Shown: positions 31,859-42,982 of the stretch, in pieces
Layout: each line of letters starts with the position of its first letter
How positions within the stretch are numbered: position 1 is the first letter of the stretch
Assembly: GCA_030374805.1 (NCBI GenBank)
Contig: JARGSG010000209.1
Span: 62,001 to 126,000, forward strand
Length of the DNA stretch: 64,000 nucleotides
Reading direction: 5' to 3'
From: Gracilaria gracilis
Taxonomy: Eukaryota > Rhodophyta > Florideophyceae > Gracilariales > Gracilariaceae
Notes under the pieces: model-generated
What the model was told of the DNA's origin: nothing
Seen by the model: the letters and a program-made list of their open reading frames with translations, nothing else
Databases searched by the model: none
Made by a program: the position numbers and the translations under genes

Positions 31859-33484
31859 ATGACTTCCCATTCCAGTACAGTGTCCAAATGTTTCCAGTCC
31901 GCACTGTTTGAGCGATACCAGAACGGACGGTCGTACTACGAGCTGCAAGAGCTGTATGGCATTCCGTGGTACCGCTTTCGAAACGCATATATCAAATGGC
32001 TTGACCAAAGCAGTGAATGCAACCCAAGTGCACCCGAAGAGATATGCTTGAAGCTCAATCGACCTGGCCGTCCAAGAATTCTGACCGACGAAGAAGAAAT
32101 GGACATAGCAACCATGTTTAGTATGTATGCAAAGCGGAACACGCCGTTGACGAAATCTTGTTTGATTGACCTTACTGCTCACTACATCTCTACGCTCTCG
32201 GATGCAAGGAAAACGGAGATCACTTTTTCTAACAACCGTCCGTCCGAGAAGTGGGTTAGGCTCTTCTGTGAGCGCCATGATATAAAGTACCAAACGGTCC
32301 AAGCAATTGAGAATCCTCGAGTACAAGCCGTCACGCCTCAAAATATAGGCCGGTTCTTCGCAATGCTGAATGCCGTGATGATGAAGTACCGCATCAGTAG
32401 CCCAAGCCAGGTATTCAATATCGACGAGTCGGGTGCTTCATTCGGGAAAGTTTTAGGCCGCAGCGCTCGGAAAGGGTTGAGTAACTTGGATGTTGGAGGT
32501 CGTCTCATCCACAAAGTTTGCCGCGTAAAAGGAGCTGGAGACAGAGTCACTGTTATGCCGGTAGTCTGCGCCGATGGATCCACAATGAAACCGGTAATTG
32601 TCTTCTGGGGATCCAACGCTCACTATCGCAAGACAGAAAGTGGCGTGTACGAAACACTTCATGATCTCCTACCCCCGTGCCATTTCTATCAAAGAAGTAT
32701 TCCAGGGGTCAACAAGTCTATCTTCCACGATTGGGCCACCAGATTTGTTGACGAAGTTAATGCGCGGAGGCACGATGACTCTTTCTGTCTTCTTGTGTTT
32801 GATGGGTATAAATCGCACATCCAGTTCAAGACCTTACAATTTCTCCGTGAGAATAATATTATCGCAGTCGCACTCCCATCCAAGACATCTCACATACTGC
32901 AACCGTTAGATGTGTCAGTGTTTTCGCCGTACAAGTCTTCCGTTCAAAAGGAAATACATCACCTATCGAGAGTGAAGTCAGAGATTGATGTGTTTGACAT
33001 CGCTACAATTATTCGGTATTCGTTATCGGATGCGCTTACCGTGCGAAATATTCAAGGAGGGTTCCGTAGGACGGGGATTTGGAACTATGAAATGCGGCGA
33101 GCGCCCCCCGTAGCATCACCTCTGAGCAACGACAGAGGTGATGGTAGTTCAAAGGAAGAGCTGGAAGCCATCATGCGCTCGTATGAAAGCCAACACCGTA
33201 CATTTGCGAGCGGGGCCAACGTCATTGAGCAGGGTACTTTAAATATTCGCACAACGCAAGGAGGCCATGTTACAGCTGCAGCGGTTCTTACTGTGCTGAA
33301 AGATCGCGACCGCCGCAGAGAGGAACCTGAAACTCCAGCAGATCTTCGTCGTTTGGATAGTATTTCCGAACAGCGTGCACTTGTTCGTGATTGTTTGAAC
33401 ACATCTCGCAGCAGTCGCCGCGCTGTAGCGCGCGCACGAACGGCGAATATTGCTCGCTTGAGAGATGAGCGCGGAGAGTGGTAG
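31859..33484 (+). CDS. pogo/Tigger-type transposase (DDE_1), open
   Basis: A 541-codon open frame from ATG (context CAACATG) to TAG. An N-terminal helix-turn-helix segment (NGRSYYELQELYGIPWYRF, residues 22-40) fits the psq/CENP-B type DNA-binding start, and LSDARKTEITFSNNRPSEKW (about 113-132) fits the second DNA-binding half. Catalytic region: VFNIDESG with Asp189, LLVFDGYKSH with Asp315, and LPSKTSHILQPLD with Asp351. That gives the acidic triad with 35 residues between the second and third Asp, as in pogo-family enzymes. The C-terminal 100 residues are charged and disordered, ending in an Arg-rich helix. No stop or frameshift was seen. The terminal repeats and TA duplication were not located. 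Confidence 0.9.
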   Translation: MTSHSSTVSKCFQSALFERYQNGRSYYELQELYGIPWYRFRNAYIKWLDQSSECNPSAPEEICLKLNRPGRPRILTDEEEMDIATMFSMYAKRNTPLTKSCLIDLTAHYISTLSDARKTEITFSNNRPSEKWVRLFCERHDIKYQTVQAIENPRVQAVTPQNIGRFFAMLNAVMMKYRISSPSQVFNIDESGASFGKVLGRSARKGLSNLDVGGRLIHKVCRVKGAGDRVTVMPVVCADGSTMKPVIVFWGSNAHYRKTESGVYETLHDLLPPCHFYQRSIPGVNKSIFHDWATRFVDEVNARRHDDSFCLLVFDGYKSHIQFKTLQFLRENNIIAVALPSKTSHILQPLDVSVFSPYKSSVQKEIHHLSRVKSEIDVFDIATIIRYSLSDALTVRNIQGGFRRTGIWNYEMRRAPPVASPLSNDRGDGSSKEELEAIMRSYESQHRTFASGANVIEQGTLNIRTTQGGHVTAAAVLTVLKDRDRRREEPETPADLRRLDSISEQRALVRDCLNTSRSSRRAVARARTANIARLRDERGEW

Positions 33485-33922
33485 CGTTAGAACATGATCA
33501 ATAGTTGGGTCCACATGGGATCTGTTGGTGTTGGTGGAGGCAAAATCGACTGACGGAGAAGATTTGTGCTGAAAATATCGGAAACGGACCACTTACCTCC
33601 CTCCATATGGTTATTGAATTGCAAGAAGATTGAGAAATATGTGTGTATCTTTCCTTGGCTCGTGTGCCACACGAGTTTGTAATTAGAACAGGGCTTCCTA
33701 AACACTGGTTTATGCAACTTCTTTCTACTTCAAGAAAGTTGCTTCTGTTTCGTTTGTTTTGCTTTGTTCTTTGCCAAACAACCGTGCCGAACCGCACGTG
33801 GTTTCACGCATCTACGGGTATAAAGTTTGCAACGTTTGGTCTTCTACATTTGGAGTAGTGACAATTTTACTCCATCACTCTCCCAAGTTTCCTGTGTGTT
33901 TGCAAATTAGGTCTTGAGCAGT
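33485..33922. other. 3' flank of the pogo-type gene
   Basis: No gene seen. A small hairpin lies near 33717-33745 (GCAACTT ... AAGTTGC). Confidence 0.4.
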
Positions 33923-34138
33923 TACGCACTGTGAGGAATGTAGATTTTTGCCCCCAGATCCTCCACCTGTATGAAACAAAACGAACAGGATCCTCCACTT
34001 CTTCCACCTGACTTGGCGAGTTGGAACTAGAGGTAGAGGGTCTGGGGAGCGCGGTAGAAGAAGTGGAGGATCCTGTTCGTTTTGTTTCATACAGGTGGAG
34101 GATCTGGGGGCAAAAATCTACATTCCTCACAGTGCGTA
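33923..34138. repeat. Perfect inverted repeat, 82-nt arms and 52-nt loop
   Basis: The arm 33923-34004 (starting TACGCACTGTGAGGAATG) is the exact inverse complement of 34057-34138 (ending CATTCCTCACAGTGCGTA). The 52-base centre (34005-34056) is unrelated. Perfect identity implies a recent origin or active correction. A transcript would fold into a long double-stranded stem. Confidence 0.92.
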
Positions 34139-34543
34139 GATTCTCCGGAAGCCCTCTTGTTGCCTTTCTTTGGGACTCTGGATAGGGTAAGCGCGACCCT
34201 ATCCAATGTTCCAAATGTGGGCAACAGGCAACTTTCACGTAAGTGGCAGGCATCTTTACTCGGAAAAAGAATTCGAGATATAGGCTACCACGCACCACAA
34301 CTTCCTTCCACCCTGCTTGCCACACCGAACCAAAACAATTTCCTCATGTCATCTACGTCCATCGATTTCGAAACCACTGTTATTCTTGTCAGTACAGTCG
34401 CCGTTCATCTCTTGAACTATTTCCACTACAAGCATCAGAAAAAGCACTCTCACAAACCCAAATTAAAGTACGCACCGAACGCAAAGTTCCTAAGCAGCGG
34501 AATTATTCGGCCACGCACATTCATAACTCTATGGTGAAAGCTC
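34139..34543. other. Upstream flank of the second Harbinger-like gene
   Basis: A short palindrome GGATAGGGT/ACCCTATCC lies at 34180-34188 and 34196-34204. Short plus-strand frames occur, but nothing recognisable. Confidence 0.4.
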
Positions 34544-35584
34544 TTTCATGACGGCACTAAAACAGAATTCGAGGCTGCCACGAGTTTTCCTCGCTCAAAT
34601 TTCTTCTCTGAACTTCTTCCTTGGTTTTGAGATACCCGTACAAAGATCTACAAAGGTTCTCCGTTTCGAGTCTGTGGGAGCAGGAAAGGCAGAAAACCAT
34701 TATTATGCACAGCGGACCTTCTCGGCATGGCGTTGTGGTACATGAAAACAGCTGATGTAGAATACGCTTTGTGTCCAATATTTGGTGTTACACCTTCTTC
34801 GCTTTCAGAATGGCTGAAATACGCATTAGATGTTCTCTGGTATATGGTACTGTATGAAAAACACCCACAATTTGAAATACGGTGGCCAACGGAACATGAA
34901 ATGGTCGAGTCTGCGGAGTTGCTGAGAAAAAACAGAGTGCATGGTTATGCTTTTCGTGGGGTGTTTGCCGTTAGTGATGGAGCAAGACTTCCTTGTCCCG
35001 ACTTTGAAGATTTTGACACACAGAACGCCTTTTACAATGCCATGAATCAGCACGTCGAAGCCAACAATCTTCTTGTATGGAACTTTAAAGGCGAAATTAT
35101 TCATGCTTGCGTCAACTGCCCTGGAAGTTGGCATGACAGCAAGTTAGCATATTTGTCCGGTTTATACTGGCCTTCCTTGATATTAGATGTGAACACTCCG
35201 CCTGGATTTGCTGTTCTTGGAGACAGCGCCTTCGTTAATGATACGAGGACAACATGTGGAAAAGTTGTCCGAGCTAGAAAGAAGAACGAAATGCGTTCAA
35301 TGCCCATATCGAACAGCTGCGCTGCCATCGAACTAGCGTTGCAACGAATATATCCAAGTGAGCGCCAGAGCGCAGAATGGGGTGTGCGAGGTTTGAAGGC
35401 CCCCTTCCGTCGTTTGACAAGAACTCTGCCGGCGAACCATTACAAGAGAGGACGTCTTCTGAGCTTGGCATGCCACCTTGTTAATTACCGCGTCCGTGCA
35501 GTCGGTCTGAATGAGATCAGAAGTGTGTACAGCCGGCAGCAACTGGAATGTATACGACAGAAGTGTCGTACAGTATTCCCGTGA
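34544..35584 (+). pseudogene. Harbinger/IS5-like DDE transposase with one in-frame stop
   Basis: The frame begins FHDGTKTEFEAATSFPRS, meets a TGA at about 34629, and goes on without change: KPLLCTADLLGMALWYMKTA, FGVTPSSLSEWLKYALDVL (helix-turn-helix region), GVFAVSDGARLPCPDF (first Asp), CVNCPGSWHDSKLAYLSG, FAVLGDSAFVND (second Asp), and SERQSAEWGVRGLKAPFRRL (Glu). It ends at a TGA in 35582-35584. The long open part from ATG at 34727 is 285 codons. This is a different Harbinger-like branch from the 21742 element, with the DSAF signature common in protist and algal copies. The stop lies in the N-terminal region only. Confidence 0.8.
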
Positions 35585-35676
35585 TACGTTCTGCTTCCAT
35601 GTAACTCTCTCCGTGTAAAAGCTTTTGTCAACCTTAGGGACGGCGTTTTAGGTGGCTTCACCCCACTCGACTCACT

Positions 35677-37346
35677 TCAGCCCTGATCCGAGATCGCGAT
35701 CACCGTAGCAGCTGCCTCCATTAACGCCAGTGTAGCCGGAGGCGGTACCAGCCTCACCTTCTCCACCATATACACTTCAATTTCCTTCATCACCATAAGC
35801 GCCCCCGCTGCACGTGCCACAGCCGCAGCTGGCATTGAGTTGCGAGCACCACAGCGTGTCATCCGGCGCTCGCATATCGGTGGCAGTTTTTCCGTCAGAC
35901 GGAGTGCCTTGCCACACTCGGCCAGTTCGGATGGCTGGCCGCCCACCACAACGCCCATGCCGTCCAGCATCGCGCGTAACACCTCGTTTTGAGGCACTGC
36001 TTCCTAGCAGCGCGCGTGGAATCGCGGTGTGGGCGACGGCTTGCATGCTAAACAATCCATGATACTCCAATGATTCGCCATGGTAGAGGCTGGCGATCGC
36101 GAGACTGCAAACTCTGCCGTGCGATCCATGCTTTGCCACTACTTGTGTGAGCTGCGTACGCGAGTGTACGCAGTCGCTGCCCTGAATGTACAACACCACA
36201 CGCTGGCTGTTGTGCTCGCTCTCGGCTCGCATGAACACGTCTTAAAACGTTTCGTTCCCCTTTTTGGGCCGCTGTTGCACGCCTGCCTTAACGCCGTGGT
36301 GCAGAAGTATTCCATCGGTCAACTCACGCATTAGTTTGTGCGTAGCGTGTTGTGCAGTTGGCACATATCGAGAGGCGACATGATGATACACCGTAACCCA
36401 TCACTCATGCTGCGCACTACTTCCTTCCTGCCCAGCGCAGCCGTGAGGAGATCCTGCGACGGCAGGGCGCGTATCGCCAGGAACAGATGCAGTCCGTGTT
36501 GCACGTAGCCGTTTTGACGTCCAAACCAAGGCTCGCAAGCAACTGCGCCGCGCCCCATTTGAATTTGGCGTTGACCGTACTCCATTCAGGTCCCGATAAC
36601 GAGTGGACACGCGTGGTGCCGTCCGGCGTAGTGAGTGACGCCAGTGGTACGGGATGAAACGACAACCGCCCTTTGTTCTGCACAAGCATCGGCGCCGTCA
36701 TCGGCTGTTGCAGCGCATCGCCACGCGGATGATGCACGCGCCCGAAGCTTGTCCCTGCAGCCTTCATCGCGACGCCCTTCGTGGCTGCACGCGCATGGAG
36801 AAGCGCTCTCGAGGCAGGCCGTCGATGGCGCGCGACCACTTGGCTGCGCGTCACGGATGGTGCGCGCGCGCGCGCGCCTACGCAGCGCGCTGATCGGCTC
36901 TCTCTCGGAAGCGCGTGCGATCGACGATGATCTGCGGTGCGCGGCGTACCATCAGGACCAAAGGAAGGCGTGGCGCTGCATGGCTGCTCGTCGCGCAGTG
37001 CTTCAGAAACGAGCGCTATTTGTGGGCTGTGGCGTAGCACAAAACACGGCGGTGTGGCACACAGCGCGGCGGCGTCGCGTACGTGGCTGGCGCTGTTAGC
37101 GCGCGCGCGCGTTGCGCTCAAAGCGCACGCCGTTGTCAAACACAATCGTGGCTGTTTCGCTCTGCGTGTGGCTGCTCCGCGCCGCTTCGGCCAACCCATG
37201 TCTGCTTCGCACTGTAAGCTAGCCAGCGCGCAGTATCCCACCCAACCGTTCGAGAAGAGTAGGCGCTCCCGGTATGTCGGCGTGTACGGCGTCATGGGAA
37301 GGTTCTGGTACAGGCCCGGGATCTGCGCGGGGCGCACCTCACGCAT
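35677..37346 (-). pseudogene. Unrecognised decayed gene
   Basis: Minus-strand segments that look like protein follow each other in changing frames. 37346 to about 36510 contains MLVQNKGRLSFHPVPLAS and HSLSGPEWSTVNAKFKWG; then comes HLFLAIRALPSQDLLTAALG and MSPLDMCQLHNTLRTN (to 36331); then MFMRAESEHNSQRVVLYIQG (from 36238); and last LRAMLDGMGVVVGGQPSELA and AAVARAAGALMVMKEIEVYM (35997-35677). The central part, about 36700-37150, is GC-rich and Arg/Ala-biased, so its frame is uncertain. No family was recognised. At least two frame changes and one internal stop are needed to connect the pieces. It lies just downstream of the RAPTOR pseudogene and could be a read-on of that transcript or an independent gene. 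Confidence 0.4.
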
Positions 37347-37358
37347 GCTGCACTGCTG

Positions 37359-40300
37359 CTACTGCTGTCGCAGCGACACGCTCAGCGTGGTGACGAACAG
37401 CATCATTAGCAGCAGCCCACACAGCGAGCTGCTGTGCTGCCGCGGCGAGGAAAGCGCTTGCGAGGCGTGGCGACGATTGATGGAGACCGCAGCGGTGAGG
37501 AAGATGGGCCACGCCCCGTAACCCACACATACCTTCCACACGCACCCCTCCGCACACAGCTCCCACACGCGCACCACCTCCCTCTCGCACCTGCCCTCCA
37601 CCAGATACGACGAACTGTGCTCGAACGACAGCGACAGTCGATTGCCCGATTGCTGCACATCCTCTGCGAATGCATCGGGCGTCGAGCTCATCTCCACTCC
37701 GCTCGCGCCCTCCGTCCCGACCCCGGCCCCCGGTTGCATCCCGTCCGTCGCCCCGCCCTGATAGTAGTCGCGCGTCGTGCCCACCGAGCTCCAAAGCGTC
37801 TGGCCACACGCCTGGAACGTGCTCATGATGCGGTACTGTCGCCCGTGCACGTCCGACTTGAATACAGCCGCCCGTCCGTCGTACGCCCCGGCCAGAATCA
37901 GCGCTGACTGGCTGTTGGCCACGTCCCCGTCCGACGACACGCATCCAAAACTGTTCAGACACACGATTGAGATTGAGCTCACGCCCAATTTCGCAATCCC
38001 GGGCGGTGACGGCAATCCAAACGATCCTTTGCACGTCCCATTCTCAATGTCGTACACCCCGAAGGAGCCCATGCTATCGCCCGTTGCCAGCAGTTGATAG
38101 TCGCTCACTTCCTTGTCGCTGGGAAGGAACGCCATCGCCGTCACTGCTCCGCCACCTGCGCTCATCATGTACACACCCAGCTGTCGAACGTTGCTAAACT
38201 CAACTTCTTCCTCACACTCACCTCCTCCAGTTGACGCACCTTCACAACGCTGTGCTCGTTTGGTGGAGCCCTCTTCTCGCACTCCCCGTCGACACAGCTT
38301 CTCGCACATTGTGATGCGACGCGGCATCGCCTTTTCCTCAGTCACGCAGTCCACCGTGCTAATGTCACACTGCACGCGATTAATAAGCGCGCAGCTCCAT
38401 TCGAACAGAGATAGTGTTTTTTTCCCAGCGTCCGACAAATACAATCCACCCCATTCCTTCCCGCCATTCGCTTCTTTCAATATCTCATTGCTTCCACCAT
38501 CCCTATCTCTTCTCTTATCTCCCACCCGAGGCTCTCCGCGCACGCTCGAAACCGCCGATTTCAGAGTAAGTGACAGTGAATCCAGAGTATTTAGAATCTG
38601 GTACGAGTGACTCCTCCTTGGTGGCCGTGGCAGTGATTTGCTTGCGCTCGCACCGCCCCTGTCACCATCACGTGATGCGCTATACACATTAGCCGAGTAA
38701 GACGAACTTAGAGACAACCCTCCGAATTGCAGTTGCTGCGAAATGCTACGCATGAACGTTTCGATGCCTTTGACCACTTGTAGGTGAGGCCTGTGCTTCG
38801 GGCTGCCGACAGCACTTGCATCGCTGACACTATTCCCACTTCGCCCTAACACACGCAAATCGCTTCCCGAGCCAGATGCACTTGGCAACAGACTCCCGCT
38901 GTTTGTCCTGGGAAATCTGGTGCTTCTTGGTATCCTGGGCGTGGCGTTGAGGTCAAAGCTGTGCCCCATTGTTCCTCGAACATGAATTCTGCCATTGCTG
39001 GTGGTCCCCTTTGCTCTGTCTGTTTCTCTCAGCATTACCCTGCTGTGTACTTCGGAAGGCTGTGAGTCAGCTCTCGTCAGAATGACTGCATCACTTCCCT
39101 CAATCGATGCAGCCATTGTGCCCCTCAGAAACAGAGGCGGTGATCCTCGTTCCAGCTCATTCGCCGCCCCAGTCGAAAATAGTGGAGGACGCGAATTTCG
39201 CTGCGAGGAGCTCCATTCATTCTTTCCCCTGTGATTGAACAGGTTCAATGAGCCACTTCCAGGCTCCTGCCCAAGGATGTCACGCGTATCAGACTTCAGT
39301 ACTGCAGGGTTTCGCCCGGGATACGAATTGGGCGAGGTGCCCGTCTTGGCAAAGAAACCCTGGTTCGCAGATTGCTCACGAGGAATGGTGATTCCGTCAA
39401 GTTGGTCATAGATGAGATCAACACTCTCGCGAGCAATAGCAGCTACAACCGGGTGGGAGTCATATGCCAGTTCCGATAACGATATCTACATCAACATGTA
39501 GGCATTCTCGCACTGGCTTGATATTGAGCTGGGCGATGCAGAACTTGTATCGATCCCGTCCACACCCTCGATATCTACAAAATAAGCTTTGCGGAGAAAG
39601 CTATCGTGTCTGCGCAACACAGATTTCGAAAGAGCTGCCGAGATTCCGCGCCGTACCAGCGTGCTGCACTCCGTGTCCAAGTTGAGAGCAATTCTTTGGC
39701 CAATGAGAAGCAGCACGTCTTGTTCTTGTGATGAAATTCCCGAAGGGCAGGAAGGCTCCTTTCTGACACTCTCGATTGTCCTGCGTGTGCCCTCTCTTGA
39801 GGACTGTGACCCATCACCCACTCATTACGGTTAGTGAGCTCCACAGACAAACTAGAAAATGATGCAGACAATTCTCTGTTTGGAACATTTTCTTCGATGG
39901 AGTTGTAGTCCCTCTGGCTTTCCCCCGGTGGTATTGGTCGTGACAGCGAGCAGTTCTGCGAACTTTTTTGTCCTTCAGGGTCATTCAAATCCTCGAAAAC
40001 GGCGTTCATAATAGTCGAAAGGGCAACAGTTGCGGCTGCTCTCACATCCGCAGCTACATCTCCGATGCGAGACGACCCAAATGATAGACAAAGCTATTCC
40101 ACGCTAATAGTTGAGATATCACCTCCCGAAGACTGTGCAGTATTACCTCCGTGAGGCACAAACATGCCCATCGCCGAACAAACGCACTCGAGTGATTCAA
40201 ACGTTCTAGGCACAACTCAATTATCTTACATTCCCGAAGACGATCGGCATAGCCTGCTGCAATAATAGACAAGATGTATAATGCGACCGCAATGTACACA

Positions 40301-41816
40301 GGCCTCGGTTCGTTCTCCCCATTTGGTGGCTTGGCCACAAACTGCAAAAAGTACATGTACCTGTCCTTTTCCATAAGATCCGAGCAAACTGAGCCATCAA
40401 GAGCTAAAATCTTGCCCCAAATGAAGACCAGTTCTTGCCGCACAATATTAGACGGGTGTTGGAGGAGTCGGAGCACTTACGGAAACATGCCAACGGAAAG
40501 CGTGCGATCAACTGCGTCGGCACCTGTCTGAACATAGCGGGAAAGCAACTGAAGAGTACGCAAACGATCGCCTGGACTGAGCAAGCTATGCAAAGTCATT
40601 GGAAGCTGCTCAGGTGGCCCGCGGTTCGCCGGACCTTGGTCAACCCATATACCAAACGAACCAAATTGGTGTTGGAAAAACGGATTAGAATGATAGCGAT
40701 ACGTTGGCGAGGTGTTAGCAATAGGCTGCGCTGTTGGCATATCTGCATAGGTCTGGCGATTAATATGGCGACGATCCAGATAAGGCGACCTCGTCCGATT
40801 ATAGTCAGTGCCTGAACTAGGGACCTTCTGTGGAGGTGAAGGTATACAAATCCCCGGGCGCAGCGCAATCGATGACGAAGATGACGAAGACGACGTTGGA
40901 TGCATGAGGCGATAAGACTGGACGGCCTTACTTTGATTCATGTCGGCAATCATCGTCGGTAACTGCACAAGAATGTTTTTCATGGCGAGCTCGAACCATT
41001 GCCGAAGAGAATGACCATGAGTATCTGGCAGAGCAGAATGCGAGACATGCACAAGCGTTTGAGTTCTACGACAGTAGGGTCTGGTGCGACTCTATAGCGC
41101 GCTTTATGTTGCAAGCTCTCAAACTGTCTCTTCAGCGTTGTGGAAATCTGTTGCATTGACTCTGTTGTATTCTGCAAGCTGGGTTCGGTCCACGCTTCGA
41201 GACGTGCACGTGGGTTCAGGGGAGAAGCGTCTGGGGGATCAACGCCCATGTTGAGACAGAGAACCAAAACTCCGTTTGCTGTCGTGATTCGGTCTGTGAG
41301 ACGCCATGGGTTGAGCGCGCGGTTTACAGTAGCTGTACGGTTAAGTGGGGGCGAAGGTTGCGGAGTTGGCGGTGGCCTACTCGCGGACGGGGAGTGCTCG
41401 GTAGGTTGTTGTGGTGAGAACTGCTGGAAAACAACGTCATCTTCCTGTAAGGCGAGAAGATGATGTGTGGAGAAGGCGTAGAGGTTGCGAGACCGCATGC
41501 GTTGGATGTGCGGTGTTGGTGAAAACGCGGGTGCTGATGAGGAGTTGGGAGTCATTTCTGACGTAGAAGGCTGAACATCTTCGGGATGCATTGCAGCTTT
41601 GCAGCACTTTAGAACGGAGCAGTGCAGTAGCTTTCCTATGTAAGCTTGGGAATGATTAGTGCCACACGACAGGGGAGACAGCTCTTGACGCTCTCGACAC
41701 TCTTGACACTCGTAGTTGCCAAAGTTGTAGACGGTGGCGTGTAACTTGTTCAACGAACCCAAAAGGTTCCATTTTACAAGCGTCCCGTATGGATGCCCCA
41801 GTGCAGGATCCGGCAT
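37359..41816 (-). pseudogene. RAPTOR: RAPTOR (TORC1 subunit), broken and lacking its caspase-like core
   Basis: Strong RAPTOR signatures in order. VLVLCLNMGVDPPDASPLN and DPTVVELKRLC match the start of the conserved N-terminal domain. ALPDTHGHSLRQWFELAMKN and NRGPPEQLPMTLHSLLSP match the region before the HEAT repeats. LRLLQHPSNIVRQELVFIWG and IIELCLERLNHSSAFVRRWA are HEAT repeats. LATGDSMGSFGVYDIENG and ALILAGAYDGRAAVFKSD are WD40-like. Between KRLC and ALPDTH (near 41030-41060) roughly 260 residues present in human RAPTOR, the caspase-like substrate-recruiting part, are absent, with a frame change at the joint. Other breaks: TAA at 40477-40479 where the family has Tyr, a frame change near 40070, another near 39800, and a TAG at 39486-39488. 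RAPTOR recruits TOR substrates; this copy cannot. Confidence 0.85.
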
Positions 41817-41973
41817 ATCTCAGAGCCACAGCGCATGAACGTCTTACACAAGTAATCTCGCATGTTGACCTGCTCCACGTCATTCTGCATGTCTGGGAGA
41901 AAGGCCTCTCTTGCAAATCCGACAAGCTCTTCACGACGGAAACCACTGCTCAATTATGCCGTTGCTTGATGAA

Positions 41974-42031
41974 GTTTCAATGCCTTTGACCACTTGTAGG
42001 TGAGGCCTCAGATTTGGGCTGCCCACAGCTC
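41974..42031 (-). pseudogene. Fragment of a second RAPTOR copy
   Basis: 58 bases repeat 38758-38815 with about seven differences and encode the same peptide (AVGSPNLRPHLQVVKGIE against AVGSPKHRPHLQVVKGIE). The fragment lies upstream of the main pseudogene in the same orientation, so at least two RAPTOR-derived copies existed side by side. Confidence 0.75.
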
Positions 42032-42100
42032 TTCACGAATACGAGCACGTTGTGAATCAAATGGACGCAGCCTAACTACTAAGAAGTGAATTACAGCTGT

Positions 42101-42982
42101 TCAGGATTGGTTTGTTTCTTGTTCTTCCCGGGTTTCTTTGGCATGCAGCGCCTCTTCCACAATTTCTTTGACCATGTGAGAAACCTGATGCACCAAGCTA
42201 CAGTTACTCTTTTTCACGGCACTGGCAATTGATTTTTGCAGGTTTTCCTGTAATGTTATTTGCTCCTTCTCGCGGTCAACTTGAGCTTTAGCAAGGTCTG
42301 CAACCGCCTTGGTCATCTTTGTTATGCCTTGCAGCAGATCTATTTCCATACGTTTCGATATGGAAGCCCGGGGATTCATTAACGATCGTCTTCTGGATTT
42401 TGGTGGAGGGGTTATGAATGGTGAATCGTTTTTGTTTTGTTGTACTGCATTCTCTGCTGTACCTCTGAGTTGTTGCTTCTTTGTGATAACCGCAACCTCT
42501 TCCAAATTGCTGTCGTAGGTTAAGGAAACCATCTTGGACAGAATCTCTTTTTGTATGTTCTTCGCTCTACGAACTGCTGGGGGGCATGTGGGGTCACCGG
42601 TTTGTTTCTGAACATATAGCATCTTGGCAAACTTTGTTTTTAAACTGTGCTGGGTTCTTTCTGGGCGATTATTGTCGCCTGCGTACTTGTTGTAATCTGA
42701 ACAAACTTTGGCCCACTCGTTGCTACCGGTCGGTTCATGTTCTTCCACTAAATCTAAAAGCATTTGGACGTCTGAGCTTGAGAAGTTTTGAGTGCCCGCA
42801 GCCTTTCCACCTCGCTTGGAATGGGGTGATTTGTTGTCTTGTGTTTGAATATGTTCTCCTTCATTTTGCGAAATATTACTGACATCAACGCAATCTTCAC
42901 CTGATTCATCGTCCTGGTAAAAGCCGAGCTCTTCGCTGCCAAGGTTCAGTAACTCATTGATAGACATATGCGCACGGTTCAT
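42101..42982 (-). CDS. Myb/SANT-like DNA-binding protein (DUF6818-like)
   Basis: About 293 codons from the first in-frame ATG (MNRAHMSINELLNLG). The frame is open about 33 codons further upstream but without an ATG. An acidic N-terminus precedes a Myb-like domain, FSSSDVQMLLDLVEEHEPTG then EWAKVCSDYNKYAG and TQHSLKTKFAKMLYVQKQ, which resembles the DUF6818-type SANT domain common in protists and often found with transposons. A basic linker (PPPKSRRRSLMNPRA) and a C-terminal coiled coil (KMTKAVADLAKAQVDREKEQ) follow. No break is seen. It is not within the ends of the adjacent DDE element, so it may belong to another element or to the host. Confidence 0.65.
   Translation of the reverse strand: MNRAHMSINELLNLGSEELGFYQDDESGEDCVDVSNISQNEGEHIQTQDNKSPHSKRGGKAAGTQNFSSSDVQMLLDLVEEHEPTGSNEWAKVCSDYNKYAGDNNRPERTQHSLKTKFAKMLYVQKQTGDPTCPPAVRRAKNIQKEILSKMVSLTYDSNLEEVAVITKKQQLRGTAENAVQQNKNDSPFITPPPKSRRRSLMNPRASISKRMEIDLLQGITKMTKAVADLAKAQVDREKEQITLQENLQKSIASAVKKSNCSLVHQVSHMVKEIVEEALHAKETREEQETNQS

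Noticed and set aside
33923-34138. Perfect hairpin as a microRNA gene
   Set aside because: Perfect 82-nt arms are unlike plant-type or animal microRNA precursors, and no expression evidence exists. Kept as an inverted repeat only.
38995-39234. Short plus-strand frame with a hydrophobic start resembling a signal peptide
   Set aside because: It is antisense to the RAPTOR-derived sequence and is explained by that gene.
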